Source: Paenibacillus sp. NAIST15-1 (GTDB lineage: Bacteria > Bacillota > Bacilli > Paenibacillales > Paenibacillaceae). Taken from it: a stretch of DNA of 64,000 bases. This document shows positions 1 to 9,931 of this stretch, one piece after another (within the stretch, counting starts at the first letter, position 1; each line of letters starts with the position of its first letter). The translations under genes and the position numbers were made by a program. The notes under the pieces were generated by a model. The model was not told the origin of the DNA and made no database searches. It saw nothing but the letters and a program-made list of their open reading frames with translations. The stretch is from assembly GCF_001894745.1 (NCBI RefSeq), contig NZ_BBYF01000019.1:1-64000 (forward strand). The letters run 5' to 3'.

Positions 1-1159
1 TATCGTAGCCGCTCTTCTGCTTACCTTGATCCGCAATCCATTCCCGCACGAACTGTGCCTCGTCAGATAGAAGCTCCTCACGGGTCAAGAACCAGTTGGA
101 CTCCTCTTCCGCGATAAGGACACCAATAAGCTCTGCTTGATGTGGATTGTCTCCATGCGCTTCCACGATGATTGTATCCGCGGAAGCAATTATCTGCTTC
201 AACCCACTGAAATCGCCATTCACGAGCTGCACGTTCAATGTATCCTCAGACAGCTCTTCATCAGCAGGTGCTGATGCAACCGTGCCGCCCTCGATCAGCC
301 CGATCTTCTCCATACGCTCAATAATCGACTTGAACTCGAGCTTCTGCAGCATCGGAATCGCCGTGTCCGCCTTAATGCCATGATACGCCATCTCCTCATG
401 GCTCTTCTCCAGCGGCACCTCACGGAAGATCGTTGCAAGCTTCTTGCTCATGCGTGCGTCTTCAGCATGATTGATGAGGTTCTCCTTCATCTTGCCCTTC
501 AGCTCGTCCACATGCTCAAGCACACTCTCTACGCTGCCGAATTGATGCAGCAGCTTAAGAGCCGTCTTCTCTCCAATACCGGGCACACCCGGAATATTGT
601 CCGAGGAATCGCCCATTAGGCCCTTCATATCAATAATTTGTAATGGCTCAATGCCATACTTCTCCTGCAAGGCTGCCGGTGTATATTTCTCAATCTCCGT
701 CACACCCTTGCGCGTGAGCAGGATCGTAACCTGATCAGAAGCAAGCTGGAGCATGTCCTTATCCCCGCTCACAACCGCCATCTCAATTCCTTGCTCATTC
801 GCTTCGCGAGTCAAGGTACCGATAATATCATCCGCCTCGTATCCGCTCATCTCGAAATGAGGAACACCAAGCGCATCAAGGAGCTGCTTCAAGACAGGGA
901 ACTGCTCTGACAGCTCAGAAGGCGTCTTCTCCCGACCGCCCTTATAGTCCTTGTAATCTCCATGTCGGAATGTCTCCTTGCCAGCATCAAATGCAACCAG
1001 CAAGTGGGTCGGCTTCTCTTCTTCAATAACGCGAAGAAGCATCGTTGTGAATCCGTATACAGCATTTGTATGTAATCCTTGAGCATTCGTCAGAGGAGGC
1101 ATTGCAAAGAAAGCGCGGTAAATAATATTGTTGCCGTCAATAATGATCCATTTATCCAT
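1..1159 (-). CDS. polA: DNA polymerase I, N-terminal part (runs off window)
   Basis: This is the first ~386 residues of DNA polymerase I, which carries out gap filling, primer removal and repair synthesis. The visible part is the 5'-3' exonuclease domain. It starts MDKWIIIDGNN and contains the metal-binding segments typical of the FEN-like nuclease (AFDAGKETFRH, GYEADDIIGT, VSGDKDMLQL), then the helix-hairpin-helix region MGDSSDNIPGVPGIGEKTA. It continues into the region before the inactive 3'-5' exonuclease domain. The ATG at 1159 is preceded by a GAGGTG ribosome site at good spacing. In Bacillus polA follows phoPR; here the pst-phoU operon is its upstream neighbour. The 3' end lies outside the window. 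Confidence 0.95.
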   Translation of the reverse strand, partial: MDKWIIIDGNNIIYRAFFAMPPLTNAQGLHTNAVYGFTTMLLRVIEEEKPTHLLVAFDAGKETFRHGDYKDYKGGREKTPSELSEQFPVLKQLLDALGVPHFEMSGYEADDIIGTLTREANEQGIEMAVVSGDKDMLQLASDQVTILLTRKGVTEIEKYTPAALQEKYGIEPLQIIDMKGLMGDSSDNIPGVPGIGEKTALKLLHQFGSVESVLEHVDELKGKMKENLINHAEDARMSKKLATIFREVPLEKSHEEMAYHGIKADTAIPMLQKLEFKSIIERMEKIGLIEGGTVASAPADEELSEDTLNVQLVNGDFSGLKQIIASADTIIVEAHGDNPHQAELIGVLIAEEESNWFLTREELLSDEAQFVREWIADQGKQKSGYD

Positions 1160-1235
1160 TGATTCATGCACCTCAATCCATTCTCTACCTTCATGATAGC
1201 ATAGCCAGTACTAGAAAAGAAAATGATGATATTAT

Positions 1236-1273
1236 GGGAAAAAAATAACCGACCGGGTGATCCGCGGTCGGTT
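1236..1273 (-). terminator. Rho-independent terminator of the pst-phoU operon
   Basis: A 9-bp perfect stem (1247-1255 with 1265-1273, AACCGACCG/CGGTCGGTT) has a 9-nt loop. On the minus strand it is followed by a run of T (ATTTTTTTCCC). It lies about 45 nt after the phoU stop codon and before polA. Confidence 0.85.
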
Positions 1274-1319
1274 GGAGGATGGAGAATAAGATGACATATT
1301 CATCAATGATTCCGTAAGA

Positions 1320-1979
1320 TTAATTATTCAGATCAGGGCGTTGGTTCGTCACAAGATAGACGACCGCCTCACCGATGTTAGTCGCATGGTCGGCAATCCG
1401 TTCGATGTAGCGTCCGACGAAGGTAAGCAGCATCGCCTGAGATGCATTTTGCGGATTCTCCACAACGTACGTCAACAGCTCTCGGAAGATCTGGCTGTAC
1501 AACTGGTCGACGAGGTCATCGTCCTTCGCCATTTTGTAAGCAAGATTCACGTCTTCCTTAATGTAAGCTTGAATCGACTCCCTGATCATGAGCTGTACCG
1601 TCTCCGCCATGCGAGGCAAGTCGATCAACGGCTTCATGAGCGTCTGGCCTTCCATGCGCAGCACAACCTTCGCTACGTCAATCGACAGATCTCCCATCCG
1701 CTCCAGATCATTGGAGATGCGGAAGGAAACGAGAATGCGGCGCAAATCCTTCGCAACAGGCTGCTGTGTCAAAATCAACTTCGATCCCAGATCGATAATT
1801 TTCTCCTCAATGCGATTCAGCTCAACATCCTCGGAAATGATCCGCTTGGCACGCTCGACATCCATATTTTTCAACGCTTCAATTGATTCCGACAAGGCAC
1901 GCTCTACTCGCGTCCCCATCTCTTCAAGCAATGTACTTAGTTCTTCTAAGGCCAAGTCGAACTCTCTCCGCTTGATCAT
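1320..1979 (-). CDS. phoU: Phosphate transport system regulator PhoU
   Basis: This is a 219-residue, all-helical cytoplasmic protein with two PhoU repeats. PhoU couples the Pst transporter to PhoR signalling and keeps the Pho regulon low when phosphate is plentiful. Visible family marks are the start MIKRREFDLALEEL, the motif RISNDLERMGDLSIDVAK in the first repeat and GRYIERIADHATNIGEAV in the second, which are the metal-cluster-binding helices. The length matches the family. The ATG has an AAGGAGTG ribosome site. It is the last gene of pstS-C-A-B-phoU and is followed by a strong terminator. Confidence 0.96.
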   Translation of the reverse strand: MIKRREFDLALEELSTLLEEMGTRVERALSESIEALKNMDVERAKRIISEDVELNRIEEKIIDLGSKLILTQQPVAKDLRRILVSFRISNDLERMGDLSIDVAKVVLRMEGQTLMKPLIDLPRMAETVQLMIRESIQAYIKEDVNLAYKMAKDDDLVDQLYSQIFRELLTYVVENPQNASQAMLLTFVGRYIERIADHATNIGEAVVYLVTNQRPDLNN

Positions 1980-2012
1980 TTGCAGCTACACTCCTTATCC
2001 TTCTTATCAAAT

Positions 2013-2786
2013 TTAGCCGAAGCGACCTGTAATGTAATCCTCTGTCCGCTTATCAGTAGGATTCGAGAACAATTTCTCCGTATTATCGAATTCAACGACT
2101 TCTCCGTTCAAGAAGAACACCGTCTGATCCGATACACGAGCAGCTTGATGCATATTGTGCGTAACCATAACAATCGTGTACTTATGCTTCAGCTCTTGAA
2201 CAAGCTCTTCAATCTTCAGCGTAGAGATTGGATCCAAGGCCGAAGTTGCCTCGTCCATCAGCAGAATGTCAGGGTTGACTGCCAATGCGCGCGCGATACA
2301 GAGACGCTGCTGCTGACCACCAGACAAGCCGAAGGCAGAGCGCTTCAAGTAGTCCTTTACTTCATCCCACAGCACAGCTTGCTTCAAGCTCTGCTCAACA
2401 ATCTCATCCAGCTTCGCTTTGCTGCGAATGCCATGAAGACGCGGGCCGTAAGCAATGTTGTCATAAATCGACTTCGGAAATGGGTTCGGCTGCTGGAATA
2501 CCATACCTACTTTTTTGCGAAGTGTTTCCACATCAACTTCGTTGCTGTAGATATCTGTCCCGCCAATCGCAACTGTGCCTTCAATACGCGTGCCTATGAT
2601 CATGTCGTTCATGCGGTTCAATGTACGAAGCAACGTGGATTTCCCGCAGCCGGACGGCCCGATGAACGCAGTGACTGCCTTCTCCGGAATCGTCATAGTG
2701 ACATTTTTCAAGGCATGATACGTACCGTAGTACAAGTTTAAGTTCTTAATGTCGATTAACGTCTGTAAGGCAGTCGCTGTGCTCAT
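2013..2786 (-). CDS. pstB: Phosphate ABC transporter ATP-binding protein PstB
   Basis: This ATPase subunit drives high-affinity phosphate import through PstA and PstC. It has 257 residues. Walker A is GPSGCGKST (about residues 43-51), the ABC signature is [15 protein letters not shown], Walker B is [13 protein letters not shown] and the switch histidine is in MVTHNMHQA. The Q-loop [10 protein letters not shown] is the typical PstB form. It lies 12 bp after pstA and 33 bp before phoU, so it is clearly co-transcribed. Confidence 0.97.
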   Translation of the reverse strand: MSTATALQTLIDIKNLNLYYGTYHALKNVTMTIPEKAVTAFIGPSGCGKSTLLRTLNRMNDMIIGTRIEGTVAIGGTDIYSNEVDVETLRKKVGMVFQQPNPFPKSIYDNIAYGPRLHGIRSKAKLDEIVEQSLKQAVLWDEVKDYLKRSAFGLSGGQQQRLCIARALAVNPDILLMDEATSALDPISTLKIEELVQELKHKYTIVMVTHNMHQAARVSDQTVFFLNGEVVEFDNTEKLFSNPTDKRTEDYITGRFG

Positions 2787-2798
2787 ACTATCGTCTCC

Positions 2799-3674
2799 TT
2801 AAATATGTTTCTGATATTTATTGCGTAGAATAACTGCTGAGATATTCATAATGATAAGCAGCGCCAGAAGCACGATGATGCCTGCTGCAGCCAGTTCATG
2901 GAATGCAAGTTGCGGTCTAGATACCCAGTTGAAGATTTGAATCGGCATAACGGTAAACTGATCCATAATGCTCTCTGGCAGAAACGCAACGAAAGTCAAT
3001 GCCCCAATCATAACGAGCGGTGCTGTCTCCCCGATTGCCCGGGACAATGCCAAGATAACGCCTGTCATAATACTGGAAATCGAAGACGGAAGCACAGAAC
3101 GGGATACCGTCTGCCATTTCGTTGCACCGAGAGCGAATGAAGCATCCCGGCGCGCCCTAGGTACTGCACGGATGGCTTCCTGTGCAGACACGATAATAAT
3201 CGGCAGCACGAGCAGCGTCATCGTAAGCGCTCCGGAGAGCAAGCTGCGTTCCAGAGCCAATCCGCGTACGAAAATTGTTAATCCCAATATCCCGTACACA
3301 ATGGATGGAACCCCGGCCAACGTACTAATATTCAGTTGAATTAACCGTGTTAGCCTATTCTTCTTCGCGTATTCCTCAAGATAGATCGCCGCTCCTACGC
3401 CGAGGACGAACGAGATAGGAGCCATAATAAGCACCATGTAAATGGAACCGACAATTGCTGATTTCATCCCAGCCTTCGCAGCCATTCGCGAAGGGTAATT
3501 CGTAAATAGATCAAGGTTCAATCGAGACAATCCATCCATCATTATCTGAATCAGCAAGGCCATTAGCGCAATAATACCGATAGAAGTTGCCACTAGGAAC
3601 AGGATATGAAGCACAAGGTCTACCTTCCGGCGGGTACCAATCTGTTTGCGGTTTGCATCTTGAAACATACTCAT
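2799..3674 (-). CDS. pstA: Phosphate ABC transporter permease PstA
   Basis: This is the second membrane permease of the Pst importer, 291 residues, with about six transmembrane segments. The BPD-type permease coupling motif is seen around GATKWQTVSRSVLPSSISSIMTG with the family signature SRAIGETAPLV. The ATG at 3674 lies 4 bp after the pstC stop codon. Its ribosome site (GAGGAG) is inside the last codons of pstC, so translation of the two permeases is probably coupled. PstA and PstC form the heterodimeric channel. Confidence 0.96.
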   Translation of the reverse strand: MSMFQDANRKQIGTRRKVDLVLHILFLVATSIGIIALMALLIQIMMDGLSRLNLDLFTNYPSRMAAKAGMKSAIVGSIYMVLIMAPISFVLGVGAAIYLEEYAKKNRLTRLIQLNISTLAGVPSIVYGILGLTIFVRGLALERSLLSGALTMTLLVLPIIIVSAQEAIRAVPRARRDASFALGATKWQTVSRSVLPSSISSIMTGVILALSRAIGETAPLVMIGALTFVAFLPESIMDQFTVMPIQIFNWVSRPQLAFHELAAAGIIVLLALLIIMNISAVILRNKYQKHI

Positions 3675-3678
3675 TAGC

Positions 3679-4605
3679 TTAGTACTCCTCCCTGAAGCGT
3701 CTTGCCACCCACAGCGCCAAAATATTAAGCAGGAACGTAATCACGAACAAGGTCATACCAACAGCAAAGATCGTTCCATACTCAATGGATCCATGCGGTG
3801 TATCTCCCATGCTGACCTGTACAATATAAGCCGTCATCGTCTGGATGCTCTCCAGCGGATTCCAGGTCAAATGCGGTGTTGCACCTGCAGCAATCGTTAC
3901 AATCATCGTCTCGCCAATTGCGCGCGAGAAGGCAAGTACAGCGGATGATACGATACCCGAGAAAGCTGCTGGAACCACAATTTTCAACGCAACCTCAAAT
4001 CTTGTTGCCCCGAGTGCATATGCCCCATTTCGCAAGCTGCGCGGTACTGCCGACATCGCATCCTCAGACAAGGAAGAGACCATCGGAATAATCATAATCC
4101 CGACAACAAGACCTGCGCTTAACGCATTGAACATTCCCGTCGATGGGAAAATAAATTTCAATAATGGCGTAACGAAGGTCAGAGCAAAATAACCGTAGAC
4201 AATCGTTGGGATACCAGCCAATACTTCAAGAATCGGCTTCACAATTTTGCGAACACGAGTAGGTGCATATTCGCTCAAGTAGATTGCACTTGCAAGTCCA
4301 ATCGGTATCGCAACCAGACAAGCAATAACCGTAATCATTAACGTACCACCTAGCAGCGGCAGGATGCCGAAGGACTTCGGTGATATGAGCGGGCTCCACG
4401 TTGTACCGAACAAGAATTCTGTAATCTTGACTTGCTTCAAGAAAGAGAACGTTTCAGAAAAGAGCGTGTAAACAATCCCGATGGTTGTCGCTACAGACAA
4501 AGCGGCACATAGAAATAATAAAATCGGAACAATTTTATCGGTTACATGTACTTTGCCATTTTTGAATGATATCGTCGTCTCTCGCTGCGGGAGATTACCC
4601 TGCAT
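3679..4605 (-). CDS. pstC: Phosphate ABC transporter permease PstC
   Basis: This is the first membrane permease of the phosphate importer. About six transmembrane helices are visible, with the conserved coupling and signature parts [18 protein letters not shown] and [10 protein letters not shown]. An open frame extends up to 4674, but the ATG at 4605 (MQGNLPQRE) is preferred because GAGAGG lies about 9 nt upstream and the extra 23 residues are not membrane-like. That gives 308 residues, normal for the family. It is followed directly by pstA. The ~150-bp gap to pstS is longer than the other gaps in the operon. Confidence 0.94.
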   Translation of the reverse strand: MQGNLPQRETTISFKNGKVHVTDKIVPILLFLCAALSVATTIGIVYTLFSETFSFLKQVKITEFLFGTTWSPLISPKSFGILPLLGGTLMITVIACLVAIPIGLASAIYLSEYAPTRVRKIVKPILEVLAGIPTIVYGYFALTFVTPLLKFIFPSTGMFNALSAGLVVGIMIIPMVSSLSEDAMSAVPRSLRNGAYALGATRFEVALKIVVPAAFSGIVSSAVLAFSRAIGETMIVTIAAGATPHLTWNPLESIQTMTAYIVQVSMGDTPHGSIEYGTIFAVGMTLFVITFLLNILALWVARRFREEY

Positions 4606-4753
4606 AGCCCTAACCTCTCTTTGCGTTCTTTTACAATTCGTTAACATTGACTTCGTGAAAATGTGATGCCTCAAACATCTGTTTTTGGAGAGACATCACA
4701 TTTCACTGCTAGTATGATGCTGACTATAACCGAAATCGAAGTCAGTACTTCTC

Positions 4754-5758
4754 TTATTTCAACAAGTTCATTTGCTCATCGTATTTTTCTTGTGGAAGTG
4801 CAACGTATCCAACTTCCTTCGCGATGTTGCCTACATTTTTCATATAGTAATCAACGAATGCTTTCACTTCTGGCTGCTCCAGCTTCTTCTTGTTCACATA
4901 GATGAAGAGCGGGCGGGATAGTGGTGCATAACTTCCATCTTTAATTGTCTCTTCAGAAGGAGCGATTGCGCCTTTGCCGCCGTCAACTGGTATTAGCTTC
5001 AGCTTGTCTTGGTTCTCTTCGTAGTAAGAGAATCCGAAGTAGCCCATAGCGTTCTTATCACCAGATACCCCTTGCACGATAGCATTCGTATCGGCACTGA
5101 ATGTGATTTGCTTGTCATTGCGGCTCTCTTGTGCTTTGCCGTTGATTTCTTCAGTGAAGTAGTCGAATGTGCCGTGGTTTGTATCCGGCGAATAAATTTT
5201 AATATCTTCTGCTGGCCATCCTGCACGAACGTCAGCCCATGTTTTTACTTTCGAGTTAGGCTCATAGATTTTCTTCAGTTCATCTGTTGTAATGTGATCC
5301 ACCCAAGTGTTGTCCTTATTCACTACGATGGACAAGCCATCATAGGCCACAGACAATTCCAAGTAGTCGATCCCTTTTTCTTTTGCAGCAGCTGCTTCTT
5401 TTTCTTTGATTGGACGAGAAGCGTTGCTGATTGCTGTCTCACTATTAATGAAGCGTTTGAAACCGCCGCCTGTACCTGCTGTACCAACCGATACGCGTAC
5501 TTCGCCGTTCTCTTTGCCGAACTCTTCTGCAATCGCTTCTGCGATTGGATATACTGTGCTGGATCCATCTATTTCGATCGTGCCTGTCAACTTCTCAGGG
5601 CTAGTCGTTTCCTTCGCCGAATTGTTCGTTTCCGTTGTTGCCGCGTTGTTTCCTTGATTTGCAGAAGCATCATCCTTCTTGCCTCCACAAGCAGCCAATA
5701 CTACTGTCAACGCTGCTACGAGCGTGAGCATCATGATTTGTTTTCCCCATTTTTTCAA
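4754..5758 (-). CDS. pstS: Phosphate-binding lipoprotein PstS
   Basis: This is an extracellular phosphate-binding protein anchored by a lipid. After a signal peptide with a lipobox ending L-A-A-C, a threonine/asparagine-rich linker leads into the PBP-like domain. Phosphate-binding motifs are visible: IDGSSTVYPIAEA, GTGGGFKRF and NASRPIKEKE. An ATG at 5788 opens the same frame but has no ribosome site. The TTG at 5758 (encoding KKWGKQ after the start) has AAGGAG at 9 nt and makes a normal signal peptide, so it is chosen; the mature protein starts at about Cys24. It is first in the pst operon, with a candidate Pho box upstream. Confidence 0.93.
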   Translation of the reverse strand: MKKWGKQIMMLTLVAALTVVLAACGGKKDDASANQGNNAATTETNNSAKETTSPEKLTGTIEIDGSSTVYPIAEAIAEEFGKENGEVRVSVGTAGTGGGFKRFINSETAISNASRPIKEKEAAAAKEKGIDYLELSVAYDGLSIVVNKDNTWVDHITTDELKKIYEPNSKVKTWADVRAGWPAEDIKIYSPDTNHGTFDYFTEEINGKAQESRNDKQITFSADTNAIVQGVSGDKNAMGYFGFSYYEENQDKLKLIPVDGGKGAIAPSEETIKDGSYAPLSRPLFIYVNKKKLEQPEVKAFVDYYMKNVGNIAKEVGYVALPQEKYDEQMNLLK

Positions 5759-5831
5759 GACAATCCACTCCTTTTGATTGATTCCCATGTGTTGTGTTGT
5801 AATGTATTCGTTGTTTGTCTCACATCTAGTA

Positions 5832-5873
5832 TGTTAATGGCTGTTTGTTAAGACTGTTTGGTTTATTTGTTAA
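5832..5873 (-). promoter_or_regulatory. Candidate PhoP box upstream of pstS
   Basis: Read on the minus strand, three TTAACA hexamers occur at 5868-5873, 5846-5851 and 5832-5837. The first two are exactly 22 bp apart (two 11-bp turns), with a weaker ACCAAA unit in the intermediate phase. PhoP of Bacillus binds tandem TT(A/T/C)ACA repeats spaced by about 5 bp. The assignment rests on this pattern and on the position 75-115 bp upstream of the pstS start. Confidence 0.6.
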
Positions 5874-5887
5874 CGGAATGTAAAAAA

Positions 5888-7015
5888 TCAATCTTGCGCT
5901 GACATTGTCTGTAACTGTCGATTTGCCTCATTCGCTGTCACAGCCATGCGTGCTGCGTAAGCATCTACCTGATCCAATCGATTGCGATTTTCTGCTATGG
6001 CACGGAACAGTTGCTCGAACTTGGACAAGGCAGCGTTCAAGCCTTCAAGCGTCGTATTCACTTCGGAATGAGCTTGATCGCCAGTCGTAATCGTCAGCGT
6101 TAAAGCTTCCATCATCTGATGGAGCGTCTCATCGATTTGCTCCGTGGCTGCCTTGGTTAACGAAGCCAACTTGCGCACCTCGGACGCAACCACCTCGAAC
6201 CCGCGCCCATGCTCCCCTGCACGCGCAGCTTCAATGGATGCATTGAGCGCCAGCATATGACAAGAATCCGACCATGAGCGAATAACGCTGACGGCATCCG
6301 CCACCGCTGTTGTATGCTCTGTCAATTTCTTTGTTTGTCTTGCCTGGCTCTCCACACGTATTGACACCTGTTGAAATGCTGAAGATACCTGATCAAGCAC
6401 AGTCTTTCCCGTCAATGTTTCGTCGATCATCCGATCTGCGTGCGATTTGCCATCTGCTGAAGCTTGGCGGACATGCTCTGTTTCTGTTAATATGCTGTGC
6501 AATGCTCCCCGCGTGGACGTAATAACCTCCGATTCCTTCTGCTTCGCTTCGAGTCGTATTTGATTGGATAAGGATGACAGCTGCTTGGAGGTGAGTATTC
6601 CGACATATTTACCCCCACGTGTGACCACAATACTGTCGTACATTCGTTCCTCAGAACGGGACGCTGACATATCCAATAGTTGTTCAGTTTCAATACCGCA
6701 TTCGACAATGAGTGCCTCATTATCCATTACGCGTACAATTGGTTTTTCGTAATAAAGTGCAGGAGAGAATCGCTTGCTCATTTTTTCATGGAATCTCTCG
6801 CGCATCACAATGCCAATCGGTTCAGAATGTTCATTTCCTATGACAAGGCAGCGCAGCGAGCCATCCTCCCGAAATCGATGATCCGCTTCTTCAATGGTGG
6901 TGCTGGCAAGAATGATCGGTGCGAATTGAATGAGATCCTCATACTCTCTCTTCATTATGGATTGTCGATTCGCTCCCTCTCGTCTTACTTCCATCTTCGT
7001 TAGCAACATCGTCAT
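5888..7015 (-). CDS. Soluble CBS-domain methyl-accepting chemotaxis-type signalling protein
   Basis: This 375-residue protein has no membrane segment. Residues ~25-160 look like a tandem CBS module ([43 protein letters not shown]). Residues ~165-370 form the coiled-coil signalling domain of methyl-accepting proteins, with the conserved hairpin tip region [20 protein letters not shown] followed by SEVRKLA. It would sense a cytoplasmic ligand, possibly a nucleotide, and act on a CheA-like kinase or as a stand-alone coiled coil. The start ATG is preceded by GGAG. It lies between pstS and the divergent cyd operon and seems to be a single-gene unit. Its target is not evident from the sequence. Confidence 0.8.
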   Translation of the reverse strand: MTMLLTKMEVRREGANRQSIMKREYEDLIQFAPIILASTTIEEADHRFREDGSLRCLVIGNEHSEPIGIVMRERFHEKMSKRFSPALYYEKPIVRVMDNEALIVECGIETEQLLDMSASRSEERMYDSIVVTRGGKYVGILTSKQLSSLSNQIRLEAKQKESEVITSTRGALHSILTETEHVRQASADGKSHADRMIDETLTGKTVLDQVSSAFQQVSIRVESQARQTKKLTEHTTAVADAVSVIRSWSDSCHMLALNASIEAARAGEHGRGFEVVASEVRKLASLTKAATEQIDETLHQMMEALTLTITTGDQAHSEVNTTLEGLNAALSKFEQLFRAIAENRNRLDQVDAYAARMAVTANEANRQLQTMSAQD

Positions 7016-7268
7016 AAGCTCCCACTCCTACTCTAGTCCTGTTATCGGTCTTTAGTCCCAATGTAGCACGGTAATGTTAATGCTGCCATATTGCGTGTTT
7101 TAAGATTTTGTAAATCGACTTTTCCTCATTTTCATATCTTGATAAGACTAACTTTCACGATTTCATCATAGACATCGAAAAAACGGGCATCATTTCACTA
7201 GGAGCTTTTTCAAGGGCAAACCTATTTTTCGGGGATCGTTCTCTCGGGATAAAAGGGAGGGACTATGA

Positions 7269-7385
7269 ATGGGATCTGATAACAACCATATTGAAAAAAT
7301 AAGAAAGCAAGAAAAAATGCTTATCATCGTCTGCTTTGTTGTTGGCGCGATCATGCTGCTGTCCTTCTTGCGAAGGCTATTCTGA
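7269..7385 (+). CDS. Small membrane protein (38 aa) upstream of cydA
   Basis: The ATG at 7269 has GGGAGG eight bases upstream and opens 38 codons ending in TGA at 7383-7385. The product has a charged N-terminus (MGSDNNHIEKIRKQEK), one hydrophobic helix of about 20 residues and a basic tail (RRLF). It starts 155 bp before cydA and ends 38 bp before it, on the same strand. No family is recognised. It could be an accessory small subunit or assembly factor of cytochrome bd, or a leader peptide. The ribosome site and spacing support translation. Confidence 0.55.
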   Translation: MGSDNNHIEKIRKQEKMLIIVCFVVGAIMLLSFLRRLF

Positions 7386-7423
7386 ACGATCGGAACTTAT
7401 ATTTGAAGGAGTGTTGACCTCAC

Positions 7424-8785
7424 ATGCTCACCTATGATCCGGTTATTTTCAGCCGCATACTTACCGGGCTAACACTGTTCGTACATATCGTATACGCCAC
7501 TATTGGTGTCGGAATGCCGTTAATGATTGCACTTGCGGAATGGATCGGCATTAAGCGAGGCGACTCTTATTATCTGCTTATGGCGCGCCGCTGGGCTCGC
7601 GGGTTCACGGTTACTGTAGCTGTAGGCGTCGTAACAGGGACATGCATCGGTCTACAATTGAGCTTATTGTGGCCGAACTTTATGAGGGTTGCAGGACAGG
7701 CTATCGCTTTGCCTTTATTCATGGAGACATTCGCGTTCTTTGTGGAAGCAATCTTTCTAGGCATCTATTTATACACCTGGGATCGCTTCCCGAACCGCAT
7801 CTATCATTTTCTTCTGCTCGTTCCGGTCGCTATAGGCTCCTCAGCCTCTGCCTTCTTCATTACGGCTGTTAACGGCTTTATGAATGCACCACGCGGATTT
7901 GATTTGGTGAACGGGAAAATGACGAATATTGAACCCATCGTAGCGATGTTCAATCCAGCCATGCCGACGAAAGTTGGACATGTGCTCGCAACCGCCTATG
8001 TGACTTGCGCCTTCATTATGGCAGCCATCTCAGCGATGTCTCTGCTGCGCGGCCGCACTCACGCGTATTACAAAAAAGCGCTCCGCATGTCGATGGTGAC
8101 CGCCCTGCTCTTCTCTGTCGCAACAGCCGTCATCGGCGACTTCTCAGGCAAGTATTTGCATGAATATCAGCCCGAGAAGCTGGCGGCAGCAGAATGGCAC
8201 TTCGAGACGAAGTCTCATGCTGAGCTCGTCTTCGGCGGCATTCTTACCGAAAATAATGAGGTGAAATACGGATTTCATATTCCATTTGCCTTGAGCATAT
8301 TAGCGGGCGGCACCCCTGATACTGTCGTGAAGGGATTGAACGATGTGCCCGTTGAGGAGAGACCTCCGCTTAAGGCATCCCACTACTTCTTCGACTCCAT
8401 GGTGTTTATCGGCATGTATTTAACAGTCGTGTCCCTATGGTATGTCATCTGGTTCATGCGCAATCGCCGGCAAAGTCTGAAAAAGCCGCATAATCGTCTG
8501 CTGCTAAGAGCCGTTGTGCTTGGCGCTCCGCTCTCTGTGTTGGCTATCGAATTCGGATGGATGTTCGCTGAGATTGGACGGCAGCCTTGGATTCTATGGA
8601 AAGTCATGACCGTAGCCGAGGGCGCAACAACATCCAATCACGTGGATACAATGCTGTGGCTGTTCACGCTGCTCTATCTTGTCATTACAGTGACAGCCAT
8701 TCGGGTGCTCATTCGCATGTTCAAGCACAACCCTGCTGAAGACGAAATTAAGGCACTTGGCTGGGAAGGAGGAGGGAAGAAATGA
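7424..8785 (+). CDS. cydA: Cytochrome bd ubiquinol oxidase subunit I
   Basis: This 453-residue integral membrane subunit carries the haems of the bd-type terminal oxidase, which reduces O2 to water with quinol electrons at low oxygen. Visible marks are the N-terminal haem b595 histidine region (FSRILTGLTLFVHIVYA), the GRQPW motif (GRQPWILWKVMTVAEGAT) and about nine membrane helices. The periplasmic Q-loop is of the short Firmicute type. The stop overlaps the cydB start (ATGA), so the two subunits are translationally coupled. No cydC or cydD assembly genes are found nearby. Confidence 0.95.
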   Translation: MLTYDPVIFSRILTGLTLFVHIVYATIGVGMPLMIALAEWIGIKRGDSYYLLMARRWARGFTVTVAVGVVTGTCIGLQLSLLWPNFMRVAGQAIALPLFMETFAFFVEAIFLGIYLYTWDRFPNRIYHFLLLVPVAIGSSASAFFITAVNGFMNAPRGFDLVNGKMTNIEPIVAMFNPAMPTKVGHVLATAYVTCAFIMAAISAMSLLRGRTHAYYKKALRMSMVTALLFSVATAVIGDFSGKYLHEYQPEKLAAAEWHFETKSHAELVFGGILTENNEVKYGFHIPFALSILAGGTPDTVVKGLNDVPVEERPPLKASHYFFDSMVFIGMYLTVVSLWYVIWFMRNRRQSLKKPHNRLLLRAVVLGAPLSVLAIEFGWMFAEIGRQPWILWKVMTVAEGATTSNHVDTMLWLFTLLYLVITVTAIRVLIRMFKHNPAEDEIKALGWEGGGKK

Positions 8786-9834
8786 GTTACGAATTAGTCG
8801 GCATCACCGTTCTATGGATCTTCCTGTTCGGCTATCTGCTTGTTGCGTCCATCGACTTTGGGGCAGGATTCTTCAGTTATGTCAGCTCGGTAACGGGCAA
8901 GCGCCATATTATCCATAACGTGATTGAGCGCTACTTGTCCCCAGTATGGGAAGTGACGAATGTGTTCTTAGTCTTCTTCTATATCGGCTTGGTTGGATTC
9001 TTCCCAGATTCCGCGTACTACTATGGAACAGCACTGCTCGTCCCAGGCAGTCTAGCGCTCATTCTGCTTGCCATACGAGGATCGTACTATGCCTTTAGCA
9101 CATATGGGATTAAGAGTAATCGTATCTACCTGTTTCTATATGGAGTCAGTGGATGGCTTATTCCCGCTGCGTTATCCACCGTGCTCGCGATTTCTGAAGG
9201 AGGGTATATCACGGAGAGGGCTGACGGCAGCATTTCATTCCAGTTCCTGAGCCTGTTCACTAACATCTACCCCTATTCCGTTATCGTGCTCGCCCTGGTC
9301 AGCGTGTTGTACATTTCCGCCATGTTCCTGACGTACTATGCATCCAAAGCTGAGGATGAAGGGGCACTCAACATTGTGCGCAAATATGCCCTGATGTGGT
9401 CCGCGCCCACCATCCTAGCCAGCTTGTTCGTGTTCTACGCCATTCAGGGTCATAATGCGGAGCACTTTGCCAATATGTTGGATCGGGCATGGATGTTCGT
9501 TCTGTCCTTCCTGTTCTTCGTCATCGCCGTCTATTATGTATGGAGAAGACGCCGTTATGGCTTAGCGTTTCTATGTGTCATCTTACAATTCGGGTTCGCA
9601 TGGTTTGGATACGGTTCGGCACATTTGCCTTATGTGCTCTACCCCTACATCAATGTCTATGAGCATGTCACGAATCCGGCCATGGCCTATGCGCTGATCG
9701 TTGTATTCGTCCTTGGACTGCTCATTCTGCTGCCTTCCCTCTTCCTGCTTCTTCGCCTGTTCCTGTTCGACGCGAACTATGTGAAGGGGATCAAGAATGG
9801 CACAGGTGGACGGTCGGGCAAGAAGCATATTTGA
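8782..9834 (+). CDS. cydB: Cytochrome bd ubiquinol oxidase subunit II
   Basis: This is the second membrane subunit of the bd oxidase, 350 residues with about eight helices. The N-terminal motif LFGYLLVASIDFGAGF is the usual CydB signature, and SPVWEVTNVFLVFF and PGSLALILLAIRGSYYAFS follow. It overlaps cydA by 4 bp and is followed by a short cydS-like gene 97 bp downstream. Together they form a plus-strand oxidase operon that ends in a hairpin terminator. Confidence 0.94.
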   Translation: MSYELVGITVLWIFLFGYLLVASIDFGAGFFSYVSSVTGKRHIIHNVIERYLSPVWEVTNVFLVFFYIGLVGFFPDSAYYYGTALLVPGSLALILLAIRGSYYAFSTYGIKSNRIYLFLYGVSGWLIPAALSTVLAISEGGYITERADGSISFQFLSLFTNIYPYSVIVLALVSVLYISAMFLTYYASKAEDEGALNIVRKYALMWSAPTILASLFVFYAIQGHNAEHFANMLDRAWMFVLSFLFFVIAVYYVWRRRRYGLAFLCVILQFGFAWFGYGSAHLPYVLYPYINVYEHVTNPAMAYALIVVFVLGLLILLPSLFLLLRLFLFDANYVKGIKNGTGGRSGKKHI

Positions 9835-9931
9835 TAGGATGAGAAGGCATTCATGCAATGCATGCAGCGGATGAAGCGACAGATATGAATGTCGCGCAGT
9901 GCTATGTTAAATATAAAGGAGCACAGAGCAG

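Noticed and set aside
1980-2741. 253-codon plus-strand frame opposite pstB
   Set aside because: It is antisense to a well-supported ABC ATPase gene with all motifs in place.
5323-5568. Minus-strand 81-codon frame inside pstS
   Set aside because: It is an out-of-frame shadow of the phosphate-binding protein gene.
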